DNA of 31,410 bases from NCBI GenBank assembly GCA_900771325.1, contig CAAGNN010000050.1:1-31410 (forward strand). The letters are read 5' to 3'. This document shows, piece after piece, positions 24,055 to 31,282 of this stretch. Origin of the DNA: Kiritimatiellia bacterium. GTDB taxonomy: Bacteria > Verrucomicrobiota > Kiritimatiellia > RFP12 > DVOR01. The notes beneath the pieces are model-generated. The model was not told where the DNA came from and did no database searches. It saw only the letters and a list, made by a program, of their open reading frames with translations. Both the position numbers and the translations under genes were made by a program. Within the stretch, counting starts at the first letter, position 1. Every line of letters begins with the position of its first letter.

Positions 24055-24428
24055 CCCGGGCCTACCTCAAAGTGAACTAGGCCCGGGTCGAGGGTCAACC
24101 CGGCCCTACCTCGAGGCCAACCCGGGGCGGACAAAAATGTAAAACGGCCCGGACCCAAAACGAACCCGCCCCGGAGCGAACTATTAAGTCCACCACTTAT
24201 CACCGATAAGTCCACCACTTATCGGCAATAAGTCCCCCACTTATCGGCAATAAGTCCCGGACTTAATAATTCCCCTCGCCCCGGGTCCAAAACGAACCCG
24301 GGGCGAATGCGAAATGAACCCGGGGCGAGCGGAATCATTAAGACTCAGTCTTAATTGAATTAACTCTGAGTCTTAATTGAATTAACAGTTAGTCTCAATT
24401 GAATTAAGTCTGAGTCTTAATAATCGGC
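24055..24428. repeat. 22-bp array E, seventeen in-phase units
   Basis: Seventeen consecutive units, each exactly 22 bp, start at 24055, 24077, 24099 and so on to 24407. Units 1-6 and 11-13 are CCCGGG-rich; 7-10 are built on AGTCC...ACTTATCGGCAATA; 14-17 on AGTCT and TTAATTGAATTA. Most units end in AA or TA. Many 11-bp half-units are small dyads (AGACTCAGTCT, TAATTGAATTA, AGTCCCGGACT). No indel breaks the phase although neighbouring blocks share almost no sequence. It is not coding: 22 is not a multiple of 3 and stops are frequent. Confidence 0.9.
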
Positions 24429-24559
24429 CTCCGGGCGGGTCCTGCCAGTGAGAATGGCAGGGCTGCACGGCAAGCGTGCTACGCATCAGCGGACGGTGAG
24501 CGCACGGGGTGGGAATGTGGTAGAGTATGACTATCGTGTGCGGGCAGAAGTGCCTGCCA
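24429..24559. other. Spacer with two hairpins before the unknown cassette
   Basis: CCTGCCA/TGGCAGG (24441-24447/24455-24461) and GCACG/CGTGC (24465-24469/24475-24479) form small hairpins. TGGTAGAGT (24518-24526) is a weak TGn-type -10 candidate for the gene at 24580. Nothing else is seen. Confidence 0.4.
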
Positions 24560-24579
24560 ATGCTGTATGAGGCACTCGA

Positions 24580-25362
24580 ATGAGAAGGTGGTTCCTTTTA
24601 GTCGTAGTCACCGTCGTGGTGGCTGTGGTATGCCAACTGTTTCGGAACGGGAGGCTCAATGAGTGGTCTGACCAACACCAGGTTCCACACCGTTGGCGCT
24701 TGTTGACGCGCGGCGCGTGTATGGACTTCTCAGACGAGAGGCGCTTTTATGTGATTTACGACCGAACCTTTGAGCAAACCTTGCCGGATGGGAGCTCAAG
24801 CCTTCCGGTCGGCGCTGGCGTGGTGCCGGATATGCACCCGGGGGGAACATCGCACCTCAGCCTCGGTGGACAGCGCTATCCGCTCTCGGAGAACTCGGTC
24901 TATTGGGTGAGCAAGCACAAAGGCGCGGCACAGGTCACGGTGCGGCCGCTCAATGTCGACCAACTTCTTGAAGACTTCGTGGCGTTCTCTCTCGATGACG
25001 CGCTGGCCCAGCCAAAGATTGCCACCGGCACATTCACCCTCTCGGGCGGGGCGGCCACGCACAAGCCAGACAGTGTCTTCAAGACGCTCTCCCTTGAGAA
25101 TGGCACCTGGCAGGTTCTCTACGCCGAAGCGAAGGGCATTTGGATTGTAAACGATGGCTCCTGTGCGCGAGATGAGATTAAGCTGGAGAGCGCCGACGCG
25201 TCTTCGGCGTTGCCGGGGCTCTCTGCCGGCGACACGCGCGTGCCGCTTGCCCAAAACACCCTCTACTGGCTCACAAAGACAGCGGACAAGGTCCAGGTTG
25301 AAGTAGCGCCATTCTCTCTCGGCCACTGTCTCTTTCGATTGAATCATCTGATTGGCCGATAA
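24580..25362 (+). CDS. Membrane-anchored protein with duplicated domain, unknown
   Basis: A 260-residue protein with an N-terminal membrane helix (about 4-20) and an exported body. Two halves look related: LSLGGQRYPLSENSVYWVSK..VTVRP (about 90-125) and LSAGDTRVPLAQNTLYWLTK..VEVAP (about 210-243) share the pattern R-x-PL-x2-N-x2-YW-x2-K. GAGG precedes the ATG. A 7-codon ORF (24560-24583) ends in TGA overlapping this ATG. No family recognised. It begins a three-gene run of exported proteins. Confidence 0.7.
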   Translation: MRRWFLLVVVTVVVAVVCQLFRNGRLNEWSDQHQVPHRWRLLTRGACMDFSDERRFYVIYDRTFEQTLPDGSSSLPVGAGVVPDMHPGGTSHLSLGGQRYPLSENSVYWVSKHKGAAQVTVRPLNVDQLLEDFVAFSLDDALAQPKIATGTFTLSGGAATHKPDSVFKTLSLENGTWQVLYAEAKGIWIVNDGSCARDEIKLESADASSALPGLSAGDTRVPLAQNTLYWLTKTADKVQVEVAPFSLGHCLFRLNHLIGR

Positions 25363-25492
25363 TACGGGCAACGAATGTGGAGGACCTTACTATGGGGCTG
25401 AAAGTGCTGTTCTTTGTCGGACGAATGGTACAGGCCTCCTGTCTGCGGCGCCTTATGTGGCGCGCTTGCACCGAGAAAGGACGTGTGATGGT

Positions 25493-26416
25493 ATGAGAGC
25501 GGTCTGTTTGTTAGGAACCTTGCTCGTTTGCTGCCGAGGGCTAGGAGCAACGCTTGAGGAGCACGCCATCTCAATTCAACCCTTAGCCTCGTTTCGCGTA
25601 AGCTGTCAGCCCACCGATGAGCCTGAATCCTATTACCTCGATTATCGCCTCCTGCCAACGCTCTTGACGGCATTGAATGCGGAGAGCGCATATCGCGCGC
25701 TTCCTGCCTATAAGGTGGTGACCTTCTCCTACGCCTTTGCCGGGGGGAGTCAGGAGCGGATTCCTGTTTCCTTTAAGGGCCCACGAGAAGAGGCGCTTGT
25801 GATTACCTTTGGGTGTGTCTCCGAGAGCAAGCACCCCTTTATCATCAAAGCGCTATGGGAAGGCGCGCTTATCCGGTTCTTTTCGCTACCCGCAAGCGCT
25901 GAGCAACGGTTAGACTATCCGTGCGATTATGCAACCCTTCCTTCGCTCCTTGAGGTGCCGAAGGAAAGATGGGAAACCGTGTTTGACGCCTTGCAACGCG
26001 AGGAGCGATTCCGAGACTATGCTCAATCCGTTGGCAGCCTTGAGCTTGTCTTCACCCAAGGCGAACCGCGCTGGCATTGGATTGGCGGAGGCACCTATCA
26101 AACTTACGGCATCCCGATGGGGCTAGCCTCCGGGTGTCAGTGCGTCCAACGACTATACAGCGCGTGGGAGAGCGGGATATGGCCGGACACTATCGGCGAC
26201 TGCGAAAGTCTGCGCGGCTGCGCGCGGTATGAGCAAGAGACGCACCGCAGAGAGGTCGAGCGCGGATGTCAACAGGTTGACCCCCGATTCTTGCGTGATC
26301 GCCGGGGACAGCGCTTGCACCTCAAGCCAGGGCTCTTTCTTGGCTTGGGAGGGAGCTATGAGCTCTTTTGGGATGCAGACTTCTCAACTCACACCGCCCC
26401 TCACGCATTGCTTTGA
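25493..26416 (+). CDS. Secreted protein of unknown function
   Basis: From ATG 25493 the protein has 307 residues with a signal peptide (MRAVCLLGTLLVCCRGLGA). The open frame extends further upstream but that part lacks signal character. The body is Cys-containing (for example ASGCQCVQ, GDCESLRGCARYE) and ends in a Gly/aromatic stretch. AAAGGA at about 25476-25481 is at ideal distance for a two-codon ORF (ATG GTA TGA, 25488-25496) whose stop overlaps this start. No family recognised; neighbours suggest a shared envelope role. Confidence 0.65.
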   Translation: MRAVCLLGTLLVCCRGLGATLEEHAISIQPLASFRVSCQPTDEPESYYLDYRLLPTLLTALNAESAYRALPAYKVVTFSYAFAGGSQERIPVSFKGPREEALVITFGCVSESKHPFIIKALWEGALIRFFSLPASAEQRLDYPCDYATLPSLLEVPKERWETVFDALQREERFRDYAQSVGSLELVFTQGEPRWHWIGGGTYQTYGIPMGLASGCQCVQRLYSAWESGIWPDTIGDCESLRGCARYEQETHRREVERGCQQVDPRFLRDRRGQRLHLKPGLFLGLGGSYELFWDADFSTHTAPHALL

Positions 26417-26436
26417 TTAAGGAAGGAGACGCAAAA

Positions 26437-26907
26437 ATGAAACCCAGACATAGCGTGTGGCTGTTGGCGCTGCTAGGTCTGATGGTTTGCGGTTGCAGGC
26501 CGAAATTTCAGCAATACCTTCAGACCTGTTGGGTTGGGCAGATAGAGGAGCTTAGCCTCCATTCTGAAGGCGAGGTGCTTCGGTATGCCGTTGGGCTGGA
26601 TGTGCGTGAAGCGCTACAGGCCGAACTGGAGAGTTGGCAGCGGGCTGGGTTTGACGGATTTGCGCTGTCGGTTGTCACCTATGCGCCAGATGTCTGCCTG
26701 ACCTTCCGAAGCGTAAACAGCGCGCCCTATGAGCAACCATTTATGGATTTGCTCGAGGCTTGTTCTATCAACTTCACCGAGCGCGTCGTGGTTGTCAACG
26801 AGGTGCGCCGAAACGGCTCCGCGCAATATGTCCGTGAGGCCACGGCGGCCGACAAACGCTTTCGCCAGTTCCTGCTTGAGATGGCCACGCAGCGACAGGC
26901 ACAGTGA
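26437..26907 (+). CDS. Putative lipoprotein, unknown
   Basis: A 156-residue protein with a lipoprotein signal: Lys/Arg-containing start, WLLALLGLMVCGC with the lipidated Cys probably at residue 20. GGAAGGAGA precedes the ATG; it lies 20 nt after the previous stop, so it is in the same transcript. The mature part is alpha/beta-like (VVTYAPDVCLTF, NFTERVVVVNEVRRNG) with no recognised domain. The three-gene set therefore encodes an anchored, a secreted and a lipidated protein. Confidence 0.7.
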   Translation: MKPRHSVWLLALLGLMVCGCRPKFQQYLQTCWVGQIEELSLHSEGEVLRYAVGLDVREALQAELESWQRAGFDGFALSVVTYAPDVCLTFRSVNSAPYEQPFMDLLEACSINFTERVVVVNEVRRNGSAQYVREATAADKRFRQFLLEMATQRQAQ

Positions 26908-26945
26908 GGCCCCGCATTTCTAGACTCGCGCGTTGGACCTGGCAC

Positions 26946-26976
26946 AAAAAAGCCGCCGCGCCAATCGGCGCGGCGG
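26946..26976 (-). terminator. Intrinsic terminator of the leuA operon
   Basis: A perfect 10-bp GC stem (CCGCCGCGCC at 26953-26962 with GGCGCGGCGG at 26967-26976, 4-nt loop) is followed on the minus strand by a run of T (complement of AAAAAA, 26946-26951). It ends transcription coming from the leuA side. Confidence 0.92.
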
Positions 26977-27016
26977 GGTTGCATAGCAGCCCTTACTCGG
27001 CGCGTACAGCAAAGGG

Positions 27017-27508
27017 CTACGACTTCAGATAGAGCCGGAAGTCCTTGATTTGCCCGGGGGCCCCGGGCTCGGCGCGCGGCAGCTTCTTGCCGTCGGAACC
27101 GACCAACTCCACCTCGGCAATGGCGGCAGGCCCTTCGCCCTGCACCGAGAGCACCTCCAGCGCCAGATAGCGCCCCTTCGCCGCCGGGAAGGACAAGGTC
27201 TGCCACGCCCCGCCGCGCGCGGGCCCTTAAGGTCAAGCACCACCACCTCGTTCTCCCCGGCCTTGAGCCAGCAGCCCGGCAGGAAGAGGGGCTGCTGCGG
27301 GCCAATCTCCCAGAAGCGCCCCAACGCGCGGCCGTTGACCCAAACCATCCCCTTACCCCAGGTGCTCATATCCAGGAAGGTATCCCCGGGCTTCTCGACG
27401 ATGAAGCTGCCCACCCACCAGGCCGGCCCCTCGGTCTGCCCCGGCTTGGCCTGCGCGGCGGCGGTGGCGAAGAACTCCGGCGGCAGGTTGCGGACCTGCC
27501 AGTTCGCG
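27017..27508 (-). pseudogene. C-terminal remnant of a GH35 beta-galactosidase
   Basis: The reading frame WWVGSFIVEKPGDTFLDMST followed by WGKGMVWVNGRALGRFWEIG and PQQPLFLPGCWLK matches the C-terminal beta domain of GH35 beta-galactosidases. It is preceded at once by an in-frame stop and lacks the approximately 500-residue catalytic part. Near 27230 the frame breaks (after VVVLDLKGP); the continuation WQTLSFPAAKGRYLALEVLS to KDFRLYLKS lies in another frame and ends at 27017. Two lesions make it a decayed gene, though a single-base sequencing error could explain the frameshift. It sits between the MFS gene and the terminator. Confidence 0.8.
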
Positions 27509-27536
27509 AGCGCCACCCTCTAGAACGCACCCCCCA

Positions 27537-28760
27537 TTAGGCCGCGACACGCTTCCGCAACGCCGCCGTCGCCACCACCACCAAGAGCCCAATTCCGGCC
27601 ATTACGGCAAAGGCGAGGCGCAGACTCACCGCGTGCGCGATGAAGCCAATGAGCGGCGGCGCGGCCAGGAAGCCAAAGAAGCCAATCGTGGAGATCTCAG
27701 CAATGGCAATGCTCGGGCTCACCGCGCGCTCCTTCCCGGCCAGGCCACAGCAGAGCGGCACCACCGCGCTCGTTCCGCACCCCACCAAGGCAAAACCAAT
27801 CACCGCCCCGGCCAACCCCACGTCCGGTCCGAAACCCGCCAGCCCCACCGCCAGGGCCAACCCGCCCGAAATGCACGCGCCACTGGCCAAGAGCACGCGC
27901 AGCACGCCCAGCCGGTTGACAATGCCATCGGCCAGGAAGCGCATCGTCACCATCGTGCAGAGGTAGGCCAGGTAGCCCAGCGACTGCACCTCCGGCGCCA
28001 CGCCCACCGCGTCACGCAGGTAAATCCCGCTCCAATCGTAAATCGTCCCCTCGCAGGCCATACACCCGAGCGAGGCCACCCCCAGCCACACCAAAGCCGG
28101 CGTCAACTTCCACCCACCGGTCGAGCGCTTTTCGCCCGCTTGCGGCCCTCCAACCGCGCGGTCAAAGCCCATCAACGCCCCGCCTGAGAAAGAGAGCAAC
28201 ACGCACGCCCCCGCCGCCACGCACCCAAAGTGTAGCCACACCGGCGCGCCAAACTGCGCAAACCCCACGCTCAGCGCCACCGCCACCAGGCCGGCCAGCG
28301 ACCACATCCCGTGGAAGAGGGCGATAATGCTGCGGCGGTAGTAGTGCTCGAGCTGCACGCCCTGGGTGTTAGCCGCGGTATTCGAGAGGTTCGCCGCAAA
28401 GCCCGCCAGGAAGAGTCCCGCCGCCAGAGACCACGTATTCGGTGCCACTCCCAACCCCGCTAGCACCGCCGGGTAGAGAAAGCCGGCCGTCACCAACATC
28501 CGCCGGCTCCCAAAGCGCGCCACCAACCACCCATTCGGCGCCATCGCCAGCAGCTGCCCAATCGGCAACATCAGCAGCAGCGACCCCAACTGCGCCTCGT
28601 TGAGCCCCAGCCGCACGCGCACATCGGGAATCCGCGCGCACCACGTGGCAAACATCAGTCCCTGAATGAAGAAGGAGGCGCAAATCGCCAACCGCGTGCG
28701 AATGAGCCGCGGCAACTGCGGGAAGAACCAAGTCGAGAGCAGAAGCGGCCTTCCGCGCAT
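27537..28760 (-). CDS. MFS transporter, YbjJ-like
   Basis: A 407-residue, twelve-helix major facilitator. The first loop has ATWCARIPDVRVRLGLNEAQLGSLLL, typical of YbjJ-type MFS proteins, and the helix 2-3 loop has GWLVARFGSRRMLVTAG. The substrate is unknown; the position after a decayed galactosidase gene would suit a sugar, but the position after leuA would suit another metabolite. ATG at 28760 has GAGG upstream; a GTG at 28772 overlapping the preceding stop is possible. Confidence 0.85.
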   Translation of the reverse strand: MRGRPLLLSTWFFPQLPRLIRTRLAICASFFIQGLMFATWCARIPDVRVRLGLNEAQLGSLLLMLPIGQLLAMAPNGWLVARFGSRRMLVTAGFLYPAVLAGLGVAPNTWSLAAGLFLAGFAANLSNTAANTQGVQLEHYYRRSIIALFHGMWSLAGLVAVALSVGFAQFGAPVWLHFGCVAAGACVLLSFSGGALMGFDRAVGGPQAGEKRSTGGWKLTPALVWLGVASLGCMACEGTIYDWSGIYLRDAVGVAPEVQSLGYLAYLCTMVTMRFLADGIVNRLGVLRVLLASGACISGGLALAVGLAGFGPDVGLAGAVIGFALVGCGTSAVVPLCCGLAGKERAVSPSIAIAEISTIGFFGFLAAPPLIGFIAHAVSLRLAFAVMAGIGLLVVVATAALRKRVAA

Positions 28761-28768
28761 CACGTGCC

Positions 28769-29335
28769 TCACAGACCCAGCAGCGAACGGAGGCGCTCCT
28801 GCGACTGCGCGGCCACCTCGTCGTAGAGGCTATTGCCGTGGGCATCCATCGCCACCGTCACCGGGAAGTCCCGCACACGCAGGTACCACATCGCCTCGGC
28901 CGCGCCGAAGGTCTCTAGGAAGTCCACCCCCTCCACCTGCTCGACGGCATTGGCAATCAGCGTTGCCGCTCCGCCCACCGCCTGCAGATAGACGCAGCCG
29001 TGCTCGCGGCAGGCCGCCAGGGTCTTGGGCCCCATCCCGCCCTTGCCGATAATCAGGCGCAGACCAAAGCGCGCAATCACCTCCGCCTCGTAGGGCTCCT
29101 CGCGCGACGAGGTGGTCGGTCCTCCGGCCACCATCCGCCATCCGTTCCCCGCGCGCACCATCACCGGTCCGCAATGATAGAGCGCCGAGGTGCGCAAATC
29201 CACGCCCGGGGGCAGCTCGCCCCCGTCGTGGAGATACTTATGGAAACGGTCGCGCCCGGTGTGGACCAACCCGCAGAGCGAGAGCGTCTGCCCCAGGCGC
29301 AACGCGCGCACATCCAGCGTGGCAATATCGTCCAT
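28769..29335 (-). CDS. Class I fumarase/tartrate dehydratase beta-type subunit
   Basis: A 188-residue protein matching the C-terminal (beta) domain of Fe-S class I fumarases and L-tartrate dehydratases: LCGLVHTGRDRFHKYL (about 20-35), LYHCGPVM, GPTTSSREEPYEAEVIARFGLRLIIGKGGMG (about 72-102) and the ETFGAAEAMWYL stretch. It needs an alpha subunit carrying the cluster ligands, which is not in the window. It starts 3 nt after leuA (TAAgcaATG), so it is tightly coupled. It is not LeuD, whose swivel domain differs. Confidence 0.87.
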   Translation of the reverse strand: MDDIATLDVRALRLGQTLSLCGLVHTGRDRFHKYLHDGGELPPGVDLRTSALYHCGPVMVRAGNGWRMVAGGPTTSSREEPYEAEVIARFGLRLIIGKGGMGPKTLAACREHGCVYLQAVGGAATLIANAVEQVEGVDFLETFGAAEAMWYLRVRDFPVTVAMDAHGNSLYDEVAAQSQERLRSLLGL

Positions 29336-29338
29336 TGC

Positions 29339-30919
29339 TTAGACTAGCCCCGTGCCGGCGCTGGCGGCAGCCAGGGTGGCGGCATTGACGGTCATCCGCT
29401 GCTCGTCCTCCAGCAACCCGTTGAGGGCGTGGACATAGGCGCGGATGGCGGCCTCGATGATATCCTGGGCCACGCCGCGGCCGAGGTAGACGCGCTGGTT
29501 GTGGCGCACGCGCAGATCGCACTCGCCCTGAGCATCGACGTTCGCCGTCACGGCCGAGACCGAGAAGTTCTCGATCGTCACGTGGAGGTTGAGCATCTTG
29601 TTGATGGCGTTGAAGGAGGCCTCGATCGGGCCGCTACCCATCGCCACCTCTTCCACGGTCTGGCCATCGACCTTCAGGCGCACCGTCGAGACGTTGGCAT
29701 TAGTGTTGCCGGTAGCGGCCAGGAAGCGATCGAAGACGACCTTCTGCTGGGCATCCGGGCGCATCTCCAGACCGCGAGCCAGGGCCTCGATGTCGGCATC
29801 GGTGACCACCTTCTTGGCATCGGCCAGGTCCTTGAAGCGGGTGAAGAGCTCGGCCAGGCGGTCCTCCGAGAGGGTGATGCCCAGCTGCGCGAGGCGGTCC
29901 TTGAGCGCGTGCTTGCCCGAGTGCTTGCCCAGGACCATCTGGCTCTGCGTCAAGCCGATCGACTCGGGCGTCATAATCTCGTAGGTCTGGCGGTTGGCCA
30001 ACATCCCGTGCTGGTGAATGCCCGACTCGTGCGCGAACGCATTCTGGCCGACAATCGCCTTGTTGTTCTGCACGCGGCTACCGGTCACCGAGCAGACACA
30101 GCGGCTGGTAGACATAATCTTAGTGGTATCCACGCCGCACTCCAGATTCTCGAAGAAGTCGTGGCGCGTGCGCAGGGCCATCACAATCTCCTCGAGCGCC
30201 GCGTTGCCCGCCCGCTCGCCAATGCCATTGACCGTGCACTCGGCCTGACCGGCCCCCGCACGCAGCGCCGCGAGCGTGTTGGCCACCGCCAAGCCCAGGT
30301 CGTTGTGGCAGTGCACGGCAATCGTGGCGTTGCCAACATTGGGCACGTGCTCCATCACGCGGCGGATCCGCGCGCCGAACTCCTCGGGAATGGCGTAGCC
30401 CACCGTGTCAGGCAGATTGACCACCGCCGCGCCGGCGGCAATCACCGCCTCAATCACCTTCCAGGAGAACTCCTCCTCCGTGCGCGTGTAATCCTCCAAC
30501 GAGAACTGCACCTCGGGGCAGAGGTTGCGCGCGTACTTCACCATACTCACCGCCTGTTGCAACACCTGCTCGGGGCTCATCCGCAGCTTGTACTGCATGT
30601 GCACCGGGCTCGTGGCCAGGAAGGTGTGAATGCGCGGCAACGCCGCCCCCTTCACCGCCGCCCACGCCTGGTCGATGTCCCCCTTCAGCGCGCGCGCCAA
30701 CGAAGCCACCGTGCACGTCTTCACCTGGTTGGCAATCGCCTGCACGCTCTCGAAGTCGCCGGGCGAAGCAATGGCAAAGCCCGCCTCAATGACGTCGACC
30801 TTCAGCGCCTCAAGGTTCCCGGCCACCAACAGCTTGTCGTGCAGCTTCATGCTGCAACCGGGGCTCTGCTCGCCGTCGCGCAGCGTGGTATCAAATATCG
30901 CAACCTTGCGTGTGTCCAT
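29339..30919 (-). CDS. leuA: 2-isopropylmalate synthase
   Basis: A 526-residue enzyme condensing 2-oxoisovalerate and acetyl-CoA, the committed step to leucine. The catalytic barrel shows DTTLRDGEQSPG (10-21), LPDTVGYAIPEEF (about 169-181), the metal-binding HCH (203-205) in VHCHNDLGLAVAN, and NGIGERAGNAALEE. GIHQHGML and LGKHSGKHAL follow, and the C-terminal regulatory LeuA domain begins near 405. Full length, cytoplasmic. Its 5' leader carries a promoter, a leucine-rich leader peptide and an attenuator, so expression should fall when leucyl-tRNA is plentiful. Confidence 0.96.
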   Translation of the reverse strand: MDTRKVAIFDTTLRDGEQSPGCSMKLHDKLLVAGNLEALKVDVIEAGFAIASPGDFESVQAIANQVKTCTVASLARALKGDIDQAWAAVKGAALPRIHTFLATSPVHMQYKLRMSPEQVLQQAVSMVKYARNLCPEVQFSLEDYTRTEEEFSWKVIEAVIAAGAAVVNLPDTVGYAIPEEFGARIRRVMEHVPNVGNATIAVHCHNDLGLAVANTLAALRAGAGQAECTVNGIGERAGNAALEEIVMALRTRHDFFENLECGVDTTKIMSTSRCVCSVTGSRVQNNKAIVGQNAFAHESGIHQHGMLANRQTYEIMTPESIGLTQSQMVLGKHSGKHALKDRLAQLGITLSEDRLAELFTRFKDLADAKKVVTDADIEALARGLEMRPDAQQKVVFDRFLAATGNTNANVSTVRLKVDGQTVEEVAMGSGPIEASFNAINKMLNLHVTIENFSVSAVTANVDAQGECDLRVRHNQRVYLGRGVAQDIIEAAIRAYVHALNGLLEDEQRMTVNAATLAAASAGTGLV

Positions 30920-30937
30920 CTCTGTGCTTCCTATCTC

Positions 30938-30966
30938 TTAGGCCCTGCGGGGACGCCGGGGCCTAA
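30938..30966 (-). promoter_or_regulatory. Second hairpin of the leuA leader
   Basis: TTAGGCCC (30938-30945) and GGGCCTAA (30959-30966) form a perfect 8-bp stem between the attenuator and the leuA ATG. Its GGCCCC can instead pair with GGGGCC of the terminator's 3' arm, so the two structures may exclude each other. Confidence 0.6.
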
Positions 30967-30968
30967 AC

Positions 30969-31007
30969 ACCAAAAAGGCCCCCGCCGTCTACCAACCCGC
31001 GGAGGCC
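30969..31007 (-). terminator. Attenuator upstream of leuA
   Basis: On the minus strand GGCCTCCGC (31007-30999) pairs with GCGGGGGCC (30985-30977) with one G-U pair and is followed by TTTTTGGTGTTT, an intrinsic terminator ahead of leuA. A GCGGTAGG stretch at the end of the leader peptide (31053-31046) can pair with CCTCCGC as antiterminator with one bulge. Confidence 0.8.
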
Positions 31008-31046
31008 ACTGCTCGTTCTCAAGACGCTAATCCATCGCGCCGCAAC

Positions 31047-31118
31047 CTACCGCATTCCGCCGCTCAACAGCGGCAGAAGGCTAAGTCGAAAGGTCGCAAA
31101 CGCCATCAACGTCCTCAT
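31047..31118 (-). CDS. leuL: Leucine leader peptide
   Basis: A 23-codon ORF in the leuA leader with six Leu codons, five of them within RLSLLPLLSG, the region where a ribosome would stall without charged leucyl-tRNA. CTGCCGCT and AGCGGCGG pair across these codons to form the protector hairpin. It ends 40 nt before the terminator 5' arm, a classical attenuation layout. The start lies only about 10 nt after the -10, so the message is nearly leaderless; AGGGGG may serve as a weak ribosome binding site if transcription starts earlier. Confidence 0.8.
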   Translation of the reverse strand: MRTLMAFATFRLSLLPLLSGGMR

Positions 31119-31128
31119 AACGCCCCCT

Positions 31129-31157
31129 ATAATAGCAACCACCGTTCCAAAACGCAA
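31129..31157 (-). promoter_or_regulatory. Promoter of the leuA operon
   Basis: On the minus strand TTGCGT (31157-31152) and TATTAT (31134-31129) are separated by exactly 17 nt; TGC before the -10 adds a TGn extension. It precedes the leader peptide ATG by 10 nt. Confidence 0.75.
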
Positions 31158-31218
31158 GCACTTTGCGCGAATCCGTGCTCTCCTCCGCTGGCGCGAGGGG
31201 TGGACTGCTGCTCGTCGT

Positions 31219-31282
31219 GAGGTGCGCCTTTGGGCGTGTGAAAGGGTTTGCAGTGACCTGCTCTGTTAGGCCACTCGCCCCG
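31219..31282. repeat. GTGAGGTG mini-hairpin module, second copy
   Basis: GAGGTGCGCCTTTGGGCG, then GTGAAAGG and CCTGCTCTGTTAGGCCAC, matches the reverse complement of 14306-14369 at about 54 of 64 positions. CGCC/GGCG forms the same small hairpin. It runs directly into the 22-bp array at 31275. Confidence 0.8.

Noticed and set aside
24055..24428. CRISPR array
   Set aside because: Contiguous units with no repeat-spacer alternation and no cas genes.
28769..29335. LeuD subunit because of the position after leuA
   Set aside because: Motifs match the class I fumarase/tartrate dehydratase beta domain, not the aconitase-like swivel domain.
29429..31030. 533-codon plus-strand ORF
   Set aside because: Antisense to leuA and its leader; His/Arg/Leu-rich composition.
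30920..31130. T-box or leucine riboswitch before leuA
   Set aside because: No T-box sequence seen; the leader peptide with Leu codons explains the layout better.
31128..31133. Plus-strand TATAAT
   Set aside because: It overlaps the better-supported minus-strand leuA promoter and has no plus-strand gene downstream.
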